Shown here piece by piece: positions 8,771 through 20,261 of a stretch of DNA of 64,000 nt. The translations under genes were made by a program, and so were the position numbers. Each line of letters begins with the position of its first letter. Within the stretch, counting starts at the first letter, position 1. The notes beneath the pieces were generated by a model that had not been told where the DNA came from, did not search any database, and saw only the letters and a list, made by a program, of their open reading frames with translations. The stretch is from Tenodera sinensis (lineage: Eukaryota > Arthropoda > Insecta > Mantodea > Mantidae), in assembly GCA_030765045.1 (NCBI GenBank), contig CM060961.1, positions 96,709,635 through 96,773,634 on the forward strand, in the 5' to 3' direction.

Positions 8771-11700
8771 TAGTAACAAAATTGTAATAATAGATGATAT
8801 AAATATAAACTCTATCAATGGAAATAACGTGTGTACAAAACTTACAGATTTATTAAATATGTTTAATATTAAAATGCATATTAAAATACCGACTAAGGTT
8901 ACCTCAACATCAGCTACTGCTATAGATCAAATTGCCACAAATATTGATAGTAAAAGAGTAAAAGTAGAAGTATTTGACAGTTGTGTTTCTGATCATAAGG
9001 CACAGATAATGAAAATTCAAAAAATTAATGTTAGAAGTGATAAAATATTAAAGGCAAGAACAAGGAAAATCAATTCATATAATATAAATGGGTTCAAAAA
9101 GTTGCTCCAACATGAATCATGGGATAAAGTACATGATAATGACTGTGTAAATGAAAAATGGGAGAAGTGTTATCTCATATTTAATAAACACTTTGATACT
9201 TCGTGTCCAAAATGGGCTATGAATAAATGCAAAAAACAAGTAATAAATTAATCCTCCCACCCAGTGTAATTAAGATTAGGGAATCAATGAAGGACATGTA
9301 TATATTTTATAAGCAGTATGGTAATCGATTGTATTATGATAGATATAAAAATTACAAGAAAGAGTATGAAGCTGCTCTCAAAAATTTAAGGTCGGAAAGT
9401 ATTAAATATAAGGTAACTACTGCAAAAAATACAAGTAAGGCTATATGGGATGTAGTAAATGCTATTAAGAAAAACTGTAAAAATTCAGAGAACATTGTAA
9501 TTAAACATCAGAACAAAAGGGTTGATAATCCAGTAAGCATTAGTAATATATTTAATGAATGCTTTATAAATGTAGCGGTGCCTAAGGGAAATACGAGTAA
9601 AACAGTTAAAATGGATATTAATGAGGGAATAAAGCATATTGGTAGCACAGTGTTCTTAAATCCTGTTACTGAAACAGAATTAATCAAAATTATTACTCAA
9701 TTGAAATCTAAAAACTCAAGTGGGTGGGATGAAGTTTCATCAAAAATCCTTAAACAATGCAAGGAAGAATTAGTTAATATCCTAGTACATCTAATAAATG
9801 CCTCTATAGTGGAAGGAATTTTTCCGAACTGTTTAAAAAACGGGGTTGTTAAACCGTTACACAAAAAGGGCGATGTTACTAATGTGAGTAATTATAGGCC
9901 AATTACTTTAACATCTACTTTTGCTAAACTACTGGAAAAGGTTATTTTAAAGAGGATCTTAAGTTTTTTGGATAAACACAACATTTTATCTAATTCCCAG
10001 CATGGTTTTCAAAAAGGTTATTCTACAGTTACTGCTGCGGTAGAATTTATAGATGAACTAATTAACAAAATGGAAAATGACAATCAAGTAATGGGGATTT
10101 TTCTTGATTTATCAAAGGCCTTTGGTAGTGTTGACCACCAAGTCTTATTACAAAAATTGGAACATTATGGTATAAGGGGGACTGCAGGTAAATTAATTAA
10201 TACATACTTACAAGGCCGGGTACAAAGTACAGAAATAATATGTAAACTAAACCAAATAGAAACAAAATATGAATCCTCATTAGCAACCATTAAATATGGA
10301 GTCCCACAGGCATCTGTGCTTGGGCCTTTACTATTTACATTGTACACTAACAATTTACCTGTGATTAATAATGTGAAAACTGTATCATATGCTGATGACA
10401 CATCTATAATTTGTTGGGGAAAAGATCAAGACAACTTAACTAATAATATACACTCAGGTACAGATGTAATACTTAAATTTTTGTTAATAACAACTTAGTT
10501 AATAATTTAACCAAGACAAGCATAATATATTTTAAAATTAGTAATTGCATGTACAACAATATGAAAATTAAAATTGGAAATGAAGAAATAGATACAACAG
10601 ATGATCACTTATTTCTAGGATTGCATATTGACAAAAACTTATCATGGACAAAACATGTAAATTATATATGCAAGAAAATGAGCAAGGGTGTCTATCTATT
10701 AAATTACGTGGTACACTATTTGGATAAACCTAATTTAAGATTGATTAATTATGGAATAATTCATTCTTATTTGAATTACGGTATTGAATTATGGGGTACA
10801 ACGTCTAAAGAGAATTTAAAACGATCATTGGTATTACAGAAGAGGTGTGTAAGGATTGTTTGTTCACTAAAATCAAGGGAATCATGTAGAGAAATTTTTA
10901 AAAAAGAAAGAATTCTTACAGTGGTTGCATTGTATATTTTTAGAGTTATTTTACTAGTTAGGAGAACTACAAATATAAGGAGTAACAGCAGTATACATAA
11001 ATATGACACAAGAACTAAAGAGAATATGTATAGGGAAGTGAAGAGTAAGAAATTCTTTGATAAAAATCCATTTGTAATTGGGAAAACTTTATACAATAAG
11101 CTGCCAACCACAATTAAACAATCAACTGGTTCCAAGTTTAATAAATGCTTAAAAAATTACTTAATTGAGAGGGCTTTTTATGACATAGATGAATATCTGC
11201 AATTGTGATTTTGAAGATTTTTTACCATTAAGACAGTTACTTTAGCATTTTATGTAACCTGATATATCCAACAACATGTATATGTTCTAAAAGGATGAAT
11301 AAAGATATAAGTTCCTCTTTTCATGTGCCGCTAGCAAACGCAAGGTGTACTATAGGTTAGCTTCTATATCAATATGAAAAAGTAATTGTACCAAATAAGG
11401 CATGGGTCCTAATAAGCCCCTGATTAGTATATGCTAGATCCTCAAAATGGCAACTGTTATTGAACCCTCTTCTAGTGGGTATTTAACAAAACTAGTTTCA
11501 TATACTGGCTATAAGTCGTTTGCCACCATTGTATGTTAAAGTTTAAGCCATTTTCATTTTGTAAAATTTGAAACTCCTGTTATTTACAAATTCTGTGGTC
11601 AATTGTAAGTAAAATACAATGTGTTATACATTTCCACACATATCTCTTATTCACATTTAGGAGGTTGTTCTTAACTTTAAGATAATTGCTGATTAGTAAT

Positions 11701-11984
11701 TACAATGAAAAAGAAAGTGAAGAAACTCTCCAAGACTAACAAAGCTCAGGTGGAACTTGTTACATAGGTTTAAAAATTTCAGTACAATGATGTAAAATCA
11801 CTATAGTGAGCCAAGATAAAAAACCCACTTGAAGTTCACAAATGCTTGTAGTGGCTGTATGCGTATGACCACAGTAAGCGTTCTGATTGATTCATGACCA
11901 AAGCTCTCTGAGGAAGAAAACTAAATAGATCCATTATTTAATGTTACTACTGTTTTACTACTGCTTTTCACTTTCTCTACTATG

Positions 11985-12240
11985 TTTAATAAAGAAGAGG
12001 AACTGTTGTACTCCACCCAAAAATTCAATGTCAAGATTTCACCAGAAATATATGTTTTGAGGTCCTTGAATCCAAAAAAAGTACTTTTAGAAAAAAGTCC
12101 ATATGTGTGTCTGTGTCTCTGTCTGCCTGTCGGTCTGTCTATTTGTCTGTCTGTGTGTCTGTCAGACTGTGGACAGCATAACTCAAAAACGAAAAGTCAG
12201 TTAAAAACTAAAGTTGGTATTTAAGTTTAATGACCTCAAG
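11985..12240 (+). repeat. Dispersed repeat with an internal TCTG/TGTC microsatellite
   Basis: The segment contains CTCCACCCAAAAATTCAATGTC, TTTCACC.GAAATATATGTTTTGAG, an (NTGTC)n-like run at 12108-12165 and AGCATAACTCAAAAAC. The same landmarks occur in reverse order and orientation at 47905-48090, so this is a dispersed family. The microsatellite lies at the same internal place in both copies. Confidence 0.6.
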
Positions 12241-12774
12241 GATGCAACACAAAGATTTTAAAGAAAATTGCTTCACCCTAAACTACCCTTTACATGGAAA
12301 ATTTTTAGAAAATTCAGATTTTCTTGGAAACGGCTATAAAGAGTTTGATTGAACTGTCATGTTTGAGGTATTTTATGGCATATGAAATATATACCTTGAA
12401 TTCTCTGGCTATTGCCCATGAAGTCCTATTTACTCCAGATGACTTCTGTATAACTGGTTAGCCATAAAAGATAGACCAAATCTTACTGTAAAAAAATGTA
12501 GATCTTGCTAAAACACAATTTATGTCTTAATAATTGTTTTTGTAGAGTGAACCATTTCAGAGGTACTCCTTGTTATTTGTGTAAGTTTTGGAGAATTTGT
12601 ACTTCTGTCAAATGAAATATCGCTATTCATTCTTTTTATATGTCAACCATGCAAAGAGAACAGAATTTGAAAGCTTTAAAATATTTGACTATCGCTCAAA
12701 GCCTACAGCCCATATTCCCTTTGCATGTACAAGAAAACAAGCAACAAGATAATTTGTGCAAATGTTTATCTCAA

Positions 12775-12868
12775 CTAACACGAAGAAGACAGAAGAATAA
12801 GAGTTTGTAAGAATGGTTAGTGCAAGAGTAGAGAAAGTCATGTGAGTGCAACACATCAGATTGTTTAC
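12775..12868 (-). repeat. Short dispersed repeat, inverse partner at 54908-55003
   Basis: The minus strand reads GTGTTGCACTCACATGA then TCTACTCTTGCACTAAC and AGATAAACATTT. This matches the plus strand at 54908-55003 at roughly three quarters identity. No coding content is seen. Confidence 0.5.
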
Positions 12869-13695
12869 ATTGCCAATGTTGATGTTAGGTGGGTTTCTTA
12901 GGCCGGGTTTACTATAGTTACTAATTATTAATGACACACCCATTGTTCAAAGTGTCCCACTAAAGAATACTCAGATCCTAATGCAGGTTCACCTGGCTTT
13001 TCAACTAATGGTGAAGCCAAAGTGAGAATCCTAGTGCAGTTGCTTAGCAAGCAGATTTAGCAGTAGCAGCTATGTTGCAGACACTCCAAATTTTACAATA
13101 GAGAAGAATGATGCACATGGTTCTTGTGTATCTACTGACAGCACATCAGTTTTCATGTTTTCATGACCCTAATCAATAAGTAAACTAACCCAAAATTAAA
13201 GGCTATAAATGCTAAAGTAATATATTTCAAAAATTTAGTTATTATCAAAGGATAACCAGAACATATGTTCAAAGAATGGAATCTCAAAGCACCAAAAGAA
13301 GGAATTAATACAACACTAAAACAAAACACCTGCTCCTACTGACAACCAAGCAGGACCAATTGGAATCATGGTACCATAAAGTTTTTCAGCAAGATAGCGT
13401 TGCAAACATGCAACTATGTGCTGTGTGCAAGAAATATGTGCACAAAGAAAGTCTTGGTGTACATTCTCAAGCCATTAACCTTTGTATACCCTGATTGCGA
13501 ATACCTTATAACCAGTGAAATAAAAATTCCATTATATAACTACACTGATTCTAAGTGTTGTAAGCCTAAGCTAAGTTGCAGTATTATTTCAAGCTCATTA
13601 ACGTTTGTCACACTTCAAGAGACTAACACGAAGAATTCATTTAAAAAAATCCTTTTTTCACTAATTTTGCATTGCTAATAAATTTGTTCTCAAAT

Positions 13696-13873
13696 ATTCA
13701 AGATGTTCTCGGTGATGAAGAGCCATCTCTCCCATCATCAGGATGATGAATGACTAACAAGAGTGAATATAGAGTGCAATCCCAAAACGTTGATGGCTCT
13801 TCATCACTACACCTGCCTCGAAGCCTGAGAACATCTTCAATATGTTCATCACCAGGGAAGCTTCAAATCATAT
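13696..13873. mobile_element. Foldback insertion with 13-bp target duplication
   Basis: TTTGTTCTCAAAT flanks both sides (13683-13695 and 13874-13886). The 178-bp insert has inverted segments: AAGATGTTCTC and GGTGATGAAGAGCCATC on the left, and their inverses GATGGCTCTTCATCAC and GAGAACATCTT on the right. An asymmetric extra segment lies in the right arm. An AAAACG motif is next to the inner arm. There is no coding capacity. Confidence 0.65.
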
Positions 13874-13974
13874 TTTGTTCTCAAATGTTTTCAATGAGCT
13901 CTATATATCTATGAGCTTTACTTTCAGCTCACATAGGTTCAAGTTGAACAAAGCAGAACCCATGCATGTTTATC

Positions 13975-14050
13975 ACCACCACTGCCACTGCCACTGCCGC
14001 CACCACCGCCACCACCATCACCACCACTGCCGCCACCACCATCATCATGA
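13975..14050 (+). repeat. CAC/CCG-rich trinucleotide microsatellite
   Basis: An interrupted (CAC/CGC/CAT) triplet run. The open frame across it reads poly-His but has no gene context. Confidence 0.85.
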
Positions 14051-15724
14051 TTATCATATTATATTCTGGATTTATTAGGCCAAGTTGAGCTGTCTAACAC
14101 TTGGGCATACTCAGAAATTCCTGTGTCCGTTGCCTATAGAAGCTGACTCTCCATTCTTCCTTTCAATAATTCATAAAATTCTGAATGGCTAAGACAGTTA
14201 TTTTTTGATCCACTATCTAGAACAGTACCTCTGAAGCTCAATTCTTGTTGTGCTTCAAATGCTTCACTATAATGAGGTTCACTGTTCACTTTCCATTCTT
14301 CAAAGACTAGTTAGTTTTTAATCTTTCGATTTGTTGAATACAATGTCATATCTCATGATTGCAGCTCAAGGCTTAATTCTGACAATTCTTGAAGAGCATC
14401 ACATTTCAATCCAAGATCAAGAATGAAATCAACCTTTGTAATATGCTTTAACAAGCCCTTGTACACTTATTTTAGTAGACTCACTCTTTTCATCACCTTT
14501 AGCAGCAGTAAAGTGAACAACCAAAACTTGAAAATTGTTCCGAAGAATTGATACAGTTCTGAAACTTGAGGGTACCCATCTCTCGCCTAAAACTCTACCT
14601 ATCTTCAATAACTGAGTTTCAAGCTTTTCAGCATGTTGTCTCAGCTCTTGTACATTCTTTAGTGACTGATGGTAGAGTAAATACAATTTATCTAAAAATG
14701 ACTTTAGGTGATTTACTTAAGTTGGGAAATCTTTCTGTGGTTGACACAATGCCAGACTAAAATATGTGGGAAATTCTTTTTCAGTAGTGTTACATCTTTC
14801 TTGTTTCCCATCATTACTGCAGCTCCATCTGTTGCAATTGCAATAAGATTTTCGTGGATAAAATTATCAGAAAAGCCATGGGCATTGAAACACTTTAACA
14901 ATATCTTTATATACCTTCAGCAGTCACTTCATGCAGCTCAACTATATCCACAAAAGGACTTGTAGGCTCATCCATTTCAGGGAGCTTTGTTCTCATGTAA
15001 ATTATCAAAGATAATTGTTGGCTAATCATTGTACTTTGGTCAATCATTAATGATATTTTGCATCTGGAGTCAATTATTTTACTTAGAACAGTCTTTCTCG
15101 TCTCTGTTGCAATATGATTAATAATGTTTGTGCAAGCATTTCCAGAGTGTAAAATGCCACCCATGTTTACTCCATTTAGTTCTTGAAGTTCAATGTCAGA
15201 CTGAAAATCATTAAAAGCCTGGCTCTTTTTAGCAACTTAGTACGCCGTATGGAACACATTTGCAGTCCCTTCTTTTTCGTTTTTGGAGGCTCTCGTGCAA
15301 GTGTTTCCTAAAGTGTTTTCTTTGGAGTTACGTATAATCTTAGATGCAGTTTGATGAGCAGAATTTTCCTTATGTTCTAATATTTTCTTTCGCAGAGAGA
15401 CCATCTCATTTTTCTTCGCATCCTCATAAGATGACACAGAAATTGTAGCCCACGCCTATGGAATATTCATCCCTTGTTTGTTTCTCTCTGTTCCTAGTTT
15501 TGCAACTTCTCTATATATTCTGCAACCAAGTTTCTTGTTTTTTAATAATGAACAGTCATGTTTTCCACAAAATGAATTTTTTTATATAAACCCCAACCAT
15601 CAGGAAACTTATCTAATTTTTCATCACACACACGTTCACTCAAGATCTCATCAACATCATGTAGGCTTTCACTGCTTTCGTTTTTGGCTGCAATATTATC
15701 CACCATCATCAAACTTCCAGCATT

Positions 15725-16990
15725 TGTGCTGATCGCACTTATTTTGTTTTATTATAGCACCTCCTTTTGTTTCACGACTCTTGTTTTCCCCGCTGGGATG
15801 CGCTAGTGTTTTTTCTTTGGGTTCCTCTCGGTCTCGCGGTTGTAGGGACAGTCAGTCGGAGTGCTCCTTTCTCGGCGTGCAGGGTAAGTTGTTTGGTTTT
15901 AACTAGGGCTCAGGCCGTGAATTACAGATTGGTTTTCAGACCATTACTTGCCTGGGAGGTGTTTATAATGCGGACGAATTAAATGTAATCTTGTAACAAG
16001 TAATTCTTGTAACCCGTAGGATATCCACGCAAATCATTTAGGCATTTTCAGATAGGCTTGAAGACTGCCCAACTCCTCGCTTTGAGGGAGAGTTGAATGG
16101 GGTTATGTAAATTGGTTTTGTTTTTACCTGTATTTCTATTGTATGTTTCGGTTTCCATTTCTGTTTAAAGGTTTTCTATACCGATTAATCATTCCTGTTA
16201 ACAAATGTATAATTTATTGATCCATAAATGTTATAGTTCTTGAAATTTTTAGTGATCTCTTCTCTTCAATTCCTCCCCCCCCCCCCCCCTTTCACGATTG
16301 TACCTATGCCCCTATGGTGCAATAAATGGTAGCAGAGCGTGGTTTCGATCCACGGACCTCTGGGTTATGGGCCCAGCACGCTTTCACTCATTTATTGCAC
16401 CATAGGGGCGTAGGTACAATCGTGAAAGGGGGGGGGGGGGAGGAATTGAAGAGAAGAGATCACTAAAAATTTCAAGAACTATAACATTTATGGATCAATA
16501 AATTATACATTTGTTAACAGGAATGATTAATTGGTATAGAAAACCTTTAAACAGAAATGGAAACCGAAACATACAATAGAAATACAGGTAAAAACAAAAC
16601 CAATTTACATAACCCCATTCAACTCTCCCTCAAAGCGAGGAGTTGGGCAGTCTTCAAGCCTATCTGAAAATGCCTAAATGATTCGCGTGGATATCCTACG
16701 GGTTACAAGAATTACTTGTTACAAGATTACATTTAATTCGTCCGCATTATAAGCACCTCCCAGGCAAGTAACGGTCTGAAAACCAATCTGTAATTCACGG
16801 CCTGAGCCCTAGTTAAAACCAAACAACTTACCCTGCACGCCGAGAAAGGAGCACTCCGACTGACTGTCCCTACAACCGCGAGACCGAGAGGAACCCAAAG
16901 AAAAAACACTAGCGCATCCAAGCGGGGAAAACAAGAGTCGTGAAACAAAAGGAGGTGCTATAATAAAACAAAATAAGTGCGATCAGCACA
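15725..16990. mobile_element. Two inverted LTRs joined by a copied tRNA, with 4-bp target duplication
   Basis: The left arm (15725-16326, 602 bp) and right arm (16391-16990, 600 bp) are near-perfect inverses. The outer ends are TGTGCTGATC and GATCAGCACA, the TG...CA form of an LTR. CATT flanks both sides (15721-15724 and 16991-16994), as expected of a Ty3/gypsy-type integrase. Between the arms is 64 nt complementary to an initiator tRNA. No gag or pol lies between the arms. Both arms hold a poly-C/G tract of variable length. See the separate finding for the mechanism. Confidence 0.85.
16327..16390 (-). pseudogene. Initiator tRNA-Met sequence including 3' CCA, lacking its first ~12 nt
   Basis: The minus strand reads the anticodon arm GGGCCCATAACCC (CAT anticodon), the T arm GGATCGAAACCACG, and the acceptor end CTCTGCTACCA. 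The terminal CCA is not encoded in eukaryotic tRNA genes, so this derives from a mature tRNA copied into DNA. The segment starts around tRNA position 12-14, so the 5' acceptor strand is missing. The CCA abuts the left LTR arm, exactly where a primer-binding site (TGGTAGCAGAGC on the plus strand) belongs. Confidence 0.88.
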
Positions 16991-17346
16991 CATTATAATT
17001 TGAAATACATTCATTGTGGCTCCATTTAATTTTCTTGGATACTGGAGACAATGCAAAAGTTATTTTTCGACTCATAGCGACTTCTAACTTGAAAAACCAC
17101 GTGCACACTGTACAGTACACTACAAGCGTGGATAAACTGCTAAGAGTAAACAAGACACAACATATTATCACGTCTACCACTGCGAGGAGTTGAACTATAC
17201 CTACGAACATGGAACAGATCGGCTCAGATCCAAAGAGTACTGATTTCGATTCTTTGCTCAGATCACATAAACATGAATAATTACTCATGAACACAAATTA
17301 ACCAATAGTGAACAAGAAGCTCGCTGAGAAGATAGATAGCAAAGTG

Positions 17347-17381
<35 letters not shown>
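17347..17381 (+). repeat. (TTG)n microsatellite
   Basis: About 11 uninterrupted TTG units. Confidence 0.95.
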
Positions 17382-17382
<1 letters not shown>

Positions 17383-18289
17383 ATGCACTTCTGTTTCATG
17401 GTTGTAAAGAGATTCTAATGCTACTATAACCCCTTTCAATGGAAATCAACCTAACAAATATTAATAAAACCAAACGCTAGCTATAAAATCACATTTCCTA
17501 CTTTTTTAATTGGGAAAATAAGTGGTTTTTCAATTTTGTTTTCAGAAAATGTTTAGGGAACACATCCCCTAGCATTCCCCCAGAAAAAGAGCACTGATTA
17601 TTATTATTATAAATCATATCAAGCCATGCAATTTCTCATAACCATCGCCTTCAGAGGATACTTCTAAGAATAATGCAAAGCTAACCACTGCAGTAATTAA
17701 CTCACATAAACTTCAAATGATGATAGTTACTACTAATTGACATTCATAATTATATATATATATCAATGCCTCCATTACTGGAATATTTTTATGGATAGTT
17801 ATGCAAAAGCAATTAATACATGTGGTGCCACATTTGAGGAGTGTTTTTTCAAAACTCGATAGAGGAAAAAAAGATGTTTTTACAGAAGTTACATTTTTTT
17901 ATTCAAGTACATAATCTTAAATTATGCAAACTTTATTTTTGGCAGTACTAAACATTATCATGGGACAATTTCAGATAACAGTGAAACTCCTAAAGAATAA
18001 CCATATTTTTCATAGTATTGGCCAGTTACAAAATGCTTGTTTTTTTCAAAACTCGATAGAGAACATGGACTATGAAACAAGAGATTTGACTGAACTTTAA
18101 TTTGCTTCTAGTTTCATTGTTTTTATAACTGTTTTGATTCTATTTTCATTTCTTCATAATTTATTTTTATGTACAGTATACAAATTTAATAAATAGATAA
18201 ATCAACACTGTTACATTAATGCAATAATAGACATTTTTAAAAAGTTACAAAATTTTAAATGGGTAAATACAGAAATTTAAGAATACAGA

Positions 18290-20261
18290 GTGATTAAACT
18301 AGAGTAATAATGTGTATGCTTATTTTGATATGTAACAGTCACTGAGAACATCTTCATAAAATCCTTTTGCTTCTTTTGAAATTTCAAAAAATTGCATGAA
18401 GTTTTTACATCTTTCTTCTTCTCACTGGACACCATGTTCATCTTCTGTAGACATGAGGACCCTAGCATTTCTTTGTGGCATGTTTTAATTCCAGATTTGA
18501 AAATAGAAACCTCCATAGGTGATGCAGTGTAAGTGTTCTGCACAGTTACAGAAACATTACACACGTTTGTTGAAGACTTTTTGTACAATATGACACGTTG
18601 CATTCCTATGTTAAATGGCAGCTTTGCTTTCAGTCTTCCGAGTAGTCTCCTTCAGTGTTTTGATTTGCCAGTCCCTGTTGAGAACCTAGGTAACTCCATG
18701 GGATTGCAGAATTCGGTAGTATTCATTGGGTGACAAAATATCTTCCTTTCTTCTGTACTCCTTCTCAACCCTACCAAATACACGATCAGGAGCCACGAAA
18801 CTATGTCTTCGTATGGGAAAGAAATGATGTATATATGTAAATTTTGTACTTCTTTCCTAAAAGGCAATGGGTGTGGTCATTACTACACTGTTCTCATTTT
18901 TGCCTGGGCATGAATCTGAGAAATGATGAATAATGGAAGGACATTTAATTTAAAAGGTGAGTTAATTAATAACACTGAACAACACTTACAACATATTTTT
19001 CCGGGATGCGTTTTGAAGGTAACTTTCCTCCATTATCAACCGTTCAGTGTTATTAATTAACTCACCTTTTAAATTAAATTAATTACAACAACACTGTTTT
19101 CAAACTTCTATGAAAGGAAGATAATGGAAGGACACTTCATTTTTTTTCCTAGGTCTAACAGGAAATTCAACAAAGCAGATGCCACTTGGTTACATCCCTT
19201 AAATCCCTTTCCAACCAGGTGTAGAAATGTATATTCTCTTTCATTTGTGGTTTAGAGTGAATCATAATGCAAAGATTATAGAACTACACTTGCCCGGAAT
19301 AATACACTTCACCTACTGATAATTTAGGTAGTGGCTCATTTTGCTGCATATCGAAACACATTTTTATTACATCAGTATTTTATTCTGATAAATATAAAAC
19401 TTCTTTGTACGAAGGTTATGCAGTCTGTAGTTTGTCCTATATTCATTCTTCTCCAAATCTGTGTCTTGCTTTATAAAAATTAGTCCCATCTTGCACCTAG
19501 AGCATGTATCAGTGTGTGGTGTCTTGAATGAGAGATTAAAACACTTATAAAAAATAAACTTATATTTAGTTAAAGAGCAGGTAGATAGTTTTTCCTTTTC
19601 TCTATTTTTGCAAAACATTTTCCACATTTTTTTTTAATATTTAACTCTGGTGGTAGGTAATTCCTTGAAGATTTTCATCTCTGTAGTGACTTTCTCTGCA
19701 CCTGTAGCTCTTAATATCATTTTTCACAGCAATGATAAGCTCCTTGTCCTTGACACCAGTTCAATCCCCTCCTGGATTTTCTTTAGTTGAATTCCCAGTA
19801 GAATAAAATTTTCTTGCAAGGGGAGACAGTCTATCCTTAGACATGCTTGCTATTCCCTGAAAACTTGCAGCACAGATTGGTAAAACATCTCCATTTTTCT
19901 TTCTGATGCTATATTTAATTCTCACAGATTGTTTTCCTTTAGAATTTTCTTCCTTCACCTTCCTTCGTTTTGGAGAATTAATTGTCATGTATTTAAGCAG
20001 GAATTTGTCTTGGTCCACTTTATTTAAATGTTTTACTTTATTATGGAAATTGTTAATGTCTTCATATGTCAGATCTTATACTCTGCATTCCTTACTTTCC
20101 CTCTTTATTGACTTCGATGGATAATCTTGAATTCCATTAATACATTTTATGGGCGGTTCTTTATTATTAGGTTTTGTAGCTTGAACAAGATGTTTTCTTC
20201 TATTTTTCCTGCCACCATCAGATTCAGTCATTGGAGAATCAAATCCTGTACTTTTGTCCAT
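18290..20261 (-). pseudogene. Degenerate transposase of the 17836-20966 transposon
   Basis: The first frame starts at 20261 (MDKSTGFDSPMTESDGG). It shifts near 20080 into a frame with DQDKFLLKYM, the basic stretch SPKRRKVKEE, and DVLPICAASFQGIASMSKDRL. Near 19500 it reads KCFNLSFKTPHTDTCSRCKMG, followed by YRLHNLRTKKFY. Near 18790, SDRVFGRVEKEYRRKE can be read. I know this order (a VC..F...GI....R segment, F...F..P..D.CS.C, H...A..FY, then HSF.P.DRVFGR.EK) from predicted proteins repeated many times in insect genomes. I cannot name the superfamily with certainty. Several frameshifts, stops and a foldback insertion at 18944-19120 inactivate it. Confidence 0.65.
18944..19120. mobile_element. 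Foldback insertion with 38-bp perfect arms and 14-bp flanking repeat
   Basis: Perfect inverted arms lie at 18943-18980 and 19042-19079 (TTTAAAAGGTGAGTTAATTA core), separated by 61 bp. ATAATGGAAGGACA flanks the insert at 18930-18943 and 19121-19134. It lies within the decayed transposase region. It is non-coding. Confidence 0.6.

Larger units (their letters stand above)
7030..11208 (+). pseudogene. LINE ORF2: endonuclease and reverse transcriptase, interrupted
   Basis: The endonuclease starts near 7060 with a VLHQNVQ.L.NKI motif and a TEH motif. After a frameshift near 7240 it continues with GVAIYAHENY and GVYRSPV, then the mariner intervenes. The endonuclease resumes at about 8779 with VIIDDINI, PTKVTS.SATAID and a final SDHKAQ. 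The RT (9227-10498) shows NYRPITLTS, FLDLSKAF, YGVPQASVLGPLL and the catalytic YADD at 10388-10399. A frameshift just before 10498 separates the C-terminal part (10549-11208) with LFLGLHIDK.LSW.KH. SD[H].AQ and SYADD place it in the CR1/L2 group. The protein would nick DNA and copy the RNA by target-primed reverse transcription, but this copy cannot make an intact product. Confidence 0.8.
5905..11310 (+). mobile_element. CR1/L2-like non-LTR retrotransposon, nearly full length, split by a mariner
   Basis: The element contains an esterase-type ORF1, an apurinic-type endonuclease, and a reverse transcriptase in the correct order on one strand. A GC-richer start near 5905 contains CCAAGATGGCGGC, as in many LINE 5' UTRs. 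The 3' end has AATAAA near 11298. A mariner at 7436-8770 interrupts the endonuclease. Several single-base frameshifts and a probable short deletion near the mariner site show that it is inactive. The start is estimated, not proven by a target duplication. Confidence 0.8.
11311..13682. other. AT-rich intronic sequence with two dispersed repeats
   Basis: I find no exon or transposase motif. Two segments recur elsewhere in the window: about 11985-12240 (inverse copy at 47905-48090) and 12775-12868 (inverse copy at 54908-55003). The rest is unremarkable. Confidence 0.45.
14100..17075 (-). pseudogene. hAT-like (KIAA1586/DUF4371-type) gene, interrupted
   Basis: On the minus strand the reading frame starts at an ATG at 17073-17075 (MSRKITFALSPVSKKIKWS). 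It is cut by the inverted-LTR insertion at 15725-16990 and resumes in frame at 15724 when one CATT is kept. Further motifs follow with frameshifts and stops: MIDQSTMISQQLSLIIY near 15050, AIATDGAAVMMGNKKDV near 14830, HILVWHCVNH near 14750, ELRQHAEKLETQL near 14640, and DALQELSELSLELQ near 14380. These are the DE.ST, DGA and CxxH blocks of RNase H-fold hAT transposases and their KIAA1586-like relatives. It may be a transposon or a domesticated descendant. In-frame stops after the insertion make it dead. Confidence 0.75.

Noticed and set aside
15767..16948. Two identical 71-codon frames facing each other
   Set aside because: They lie in the inverted LTR arms. The duplication is due to the arms, and no domain is seen.
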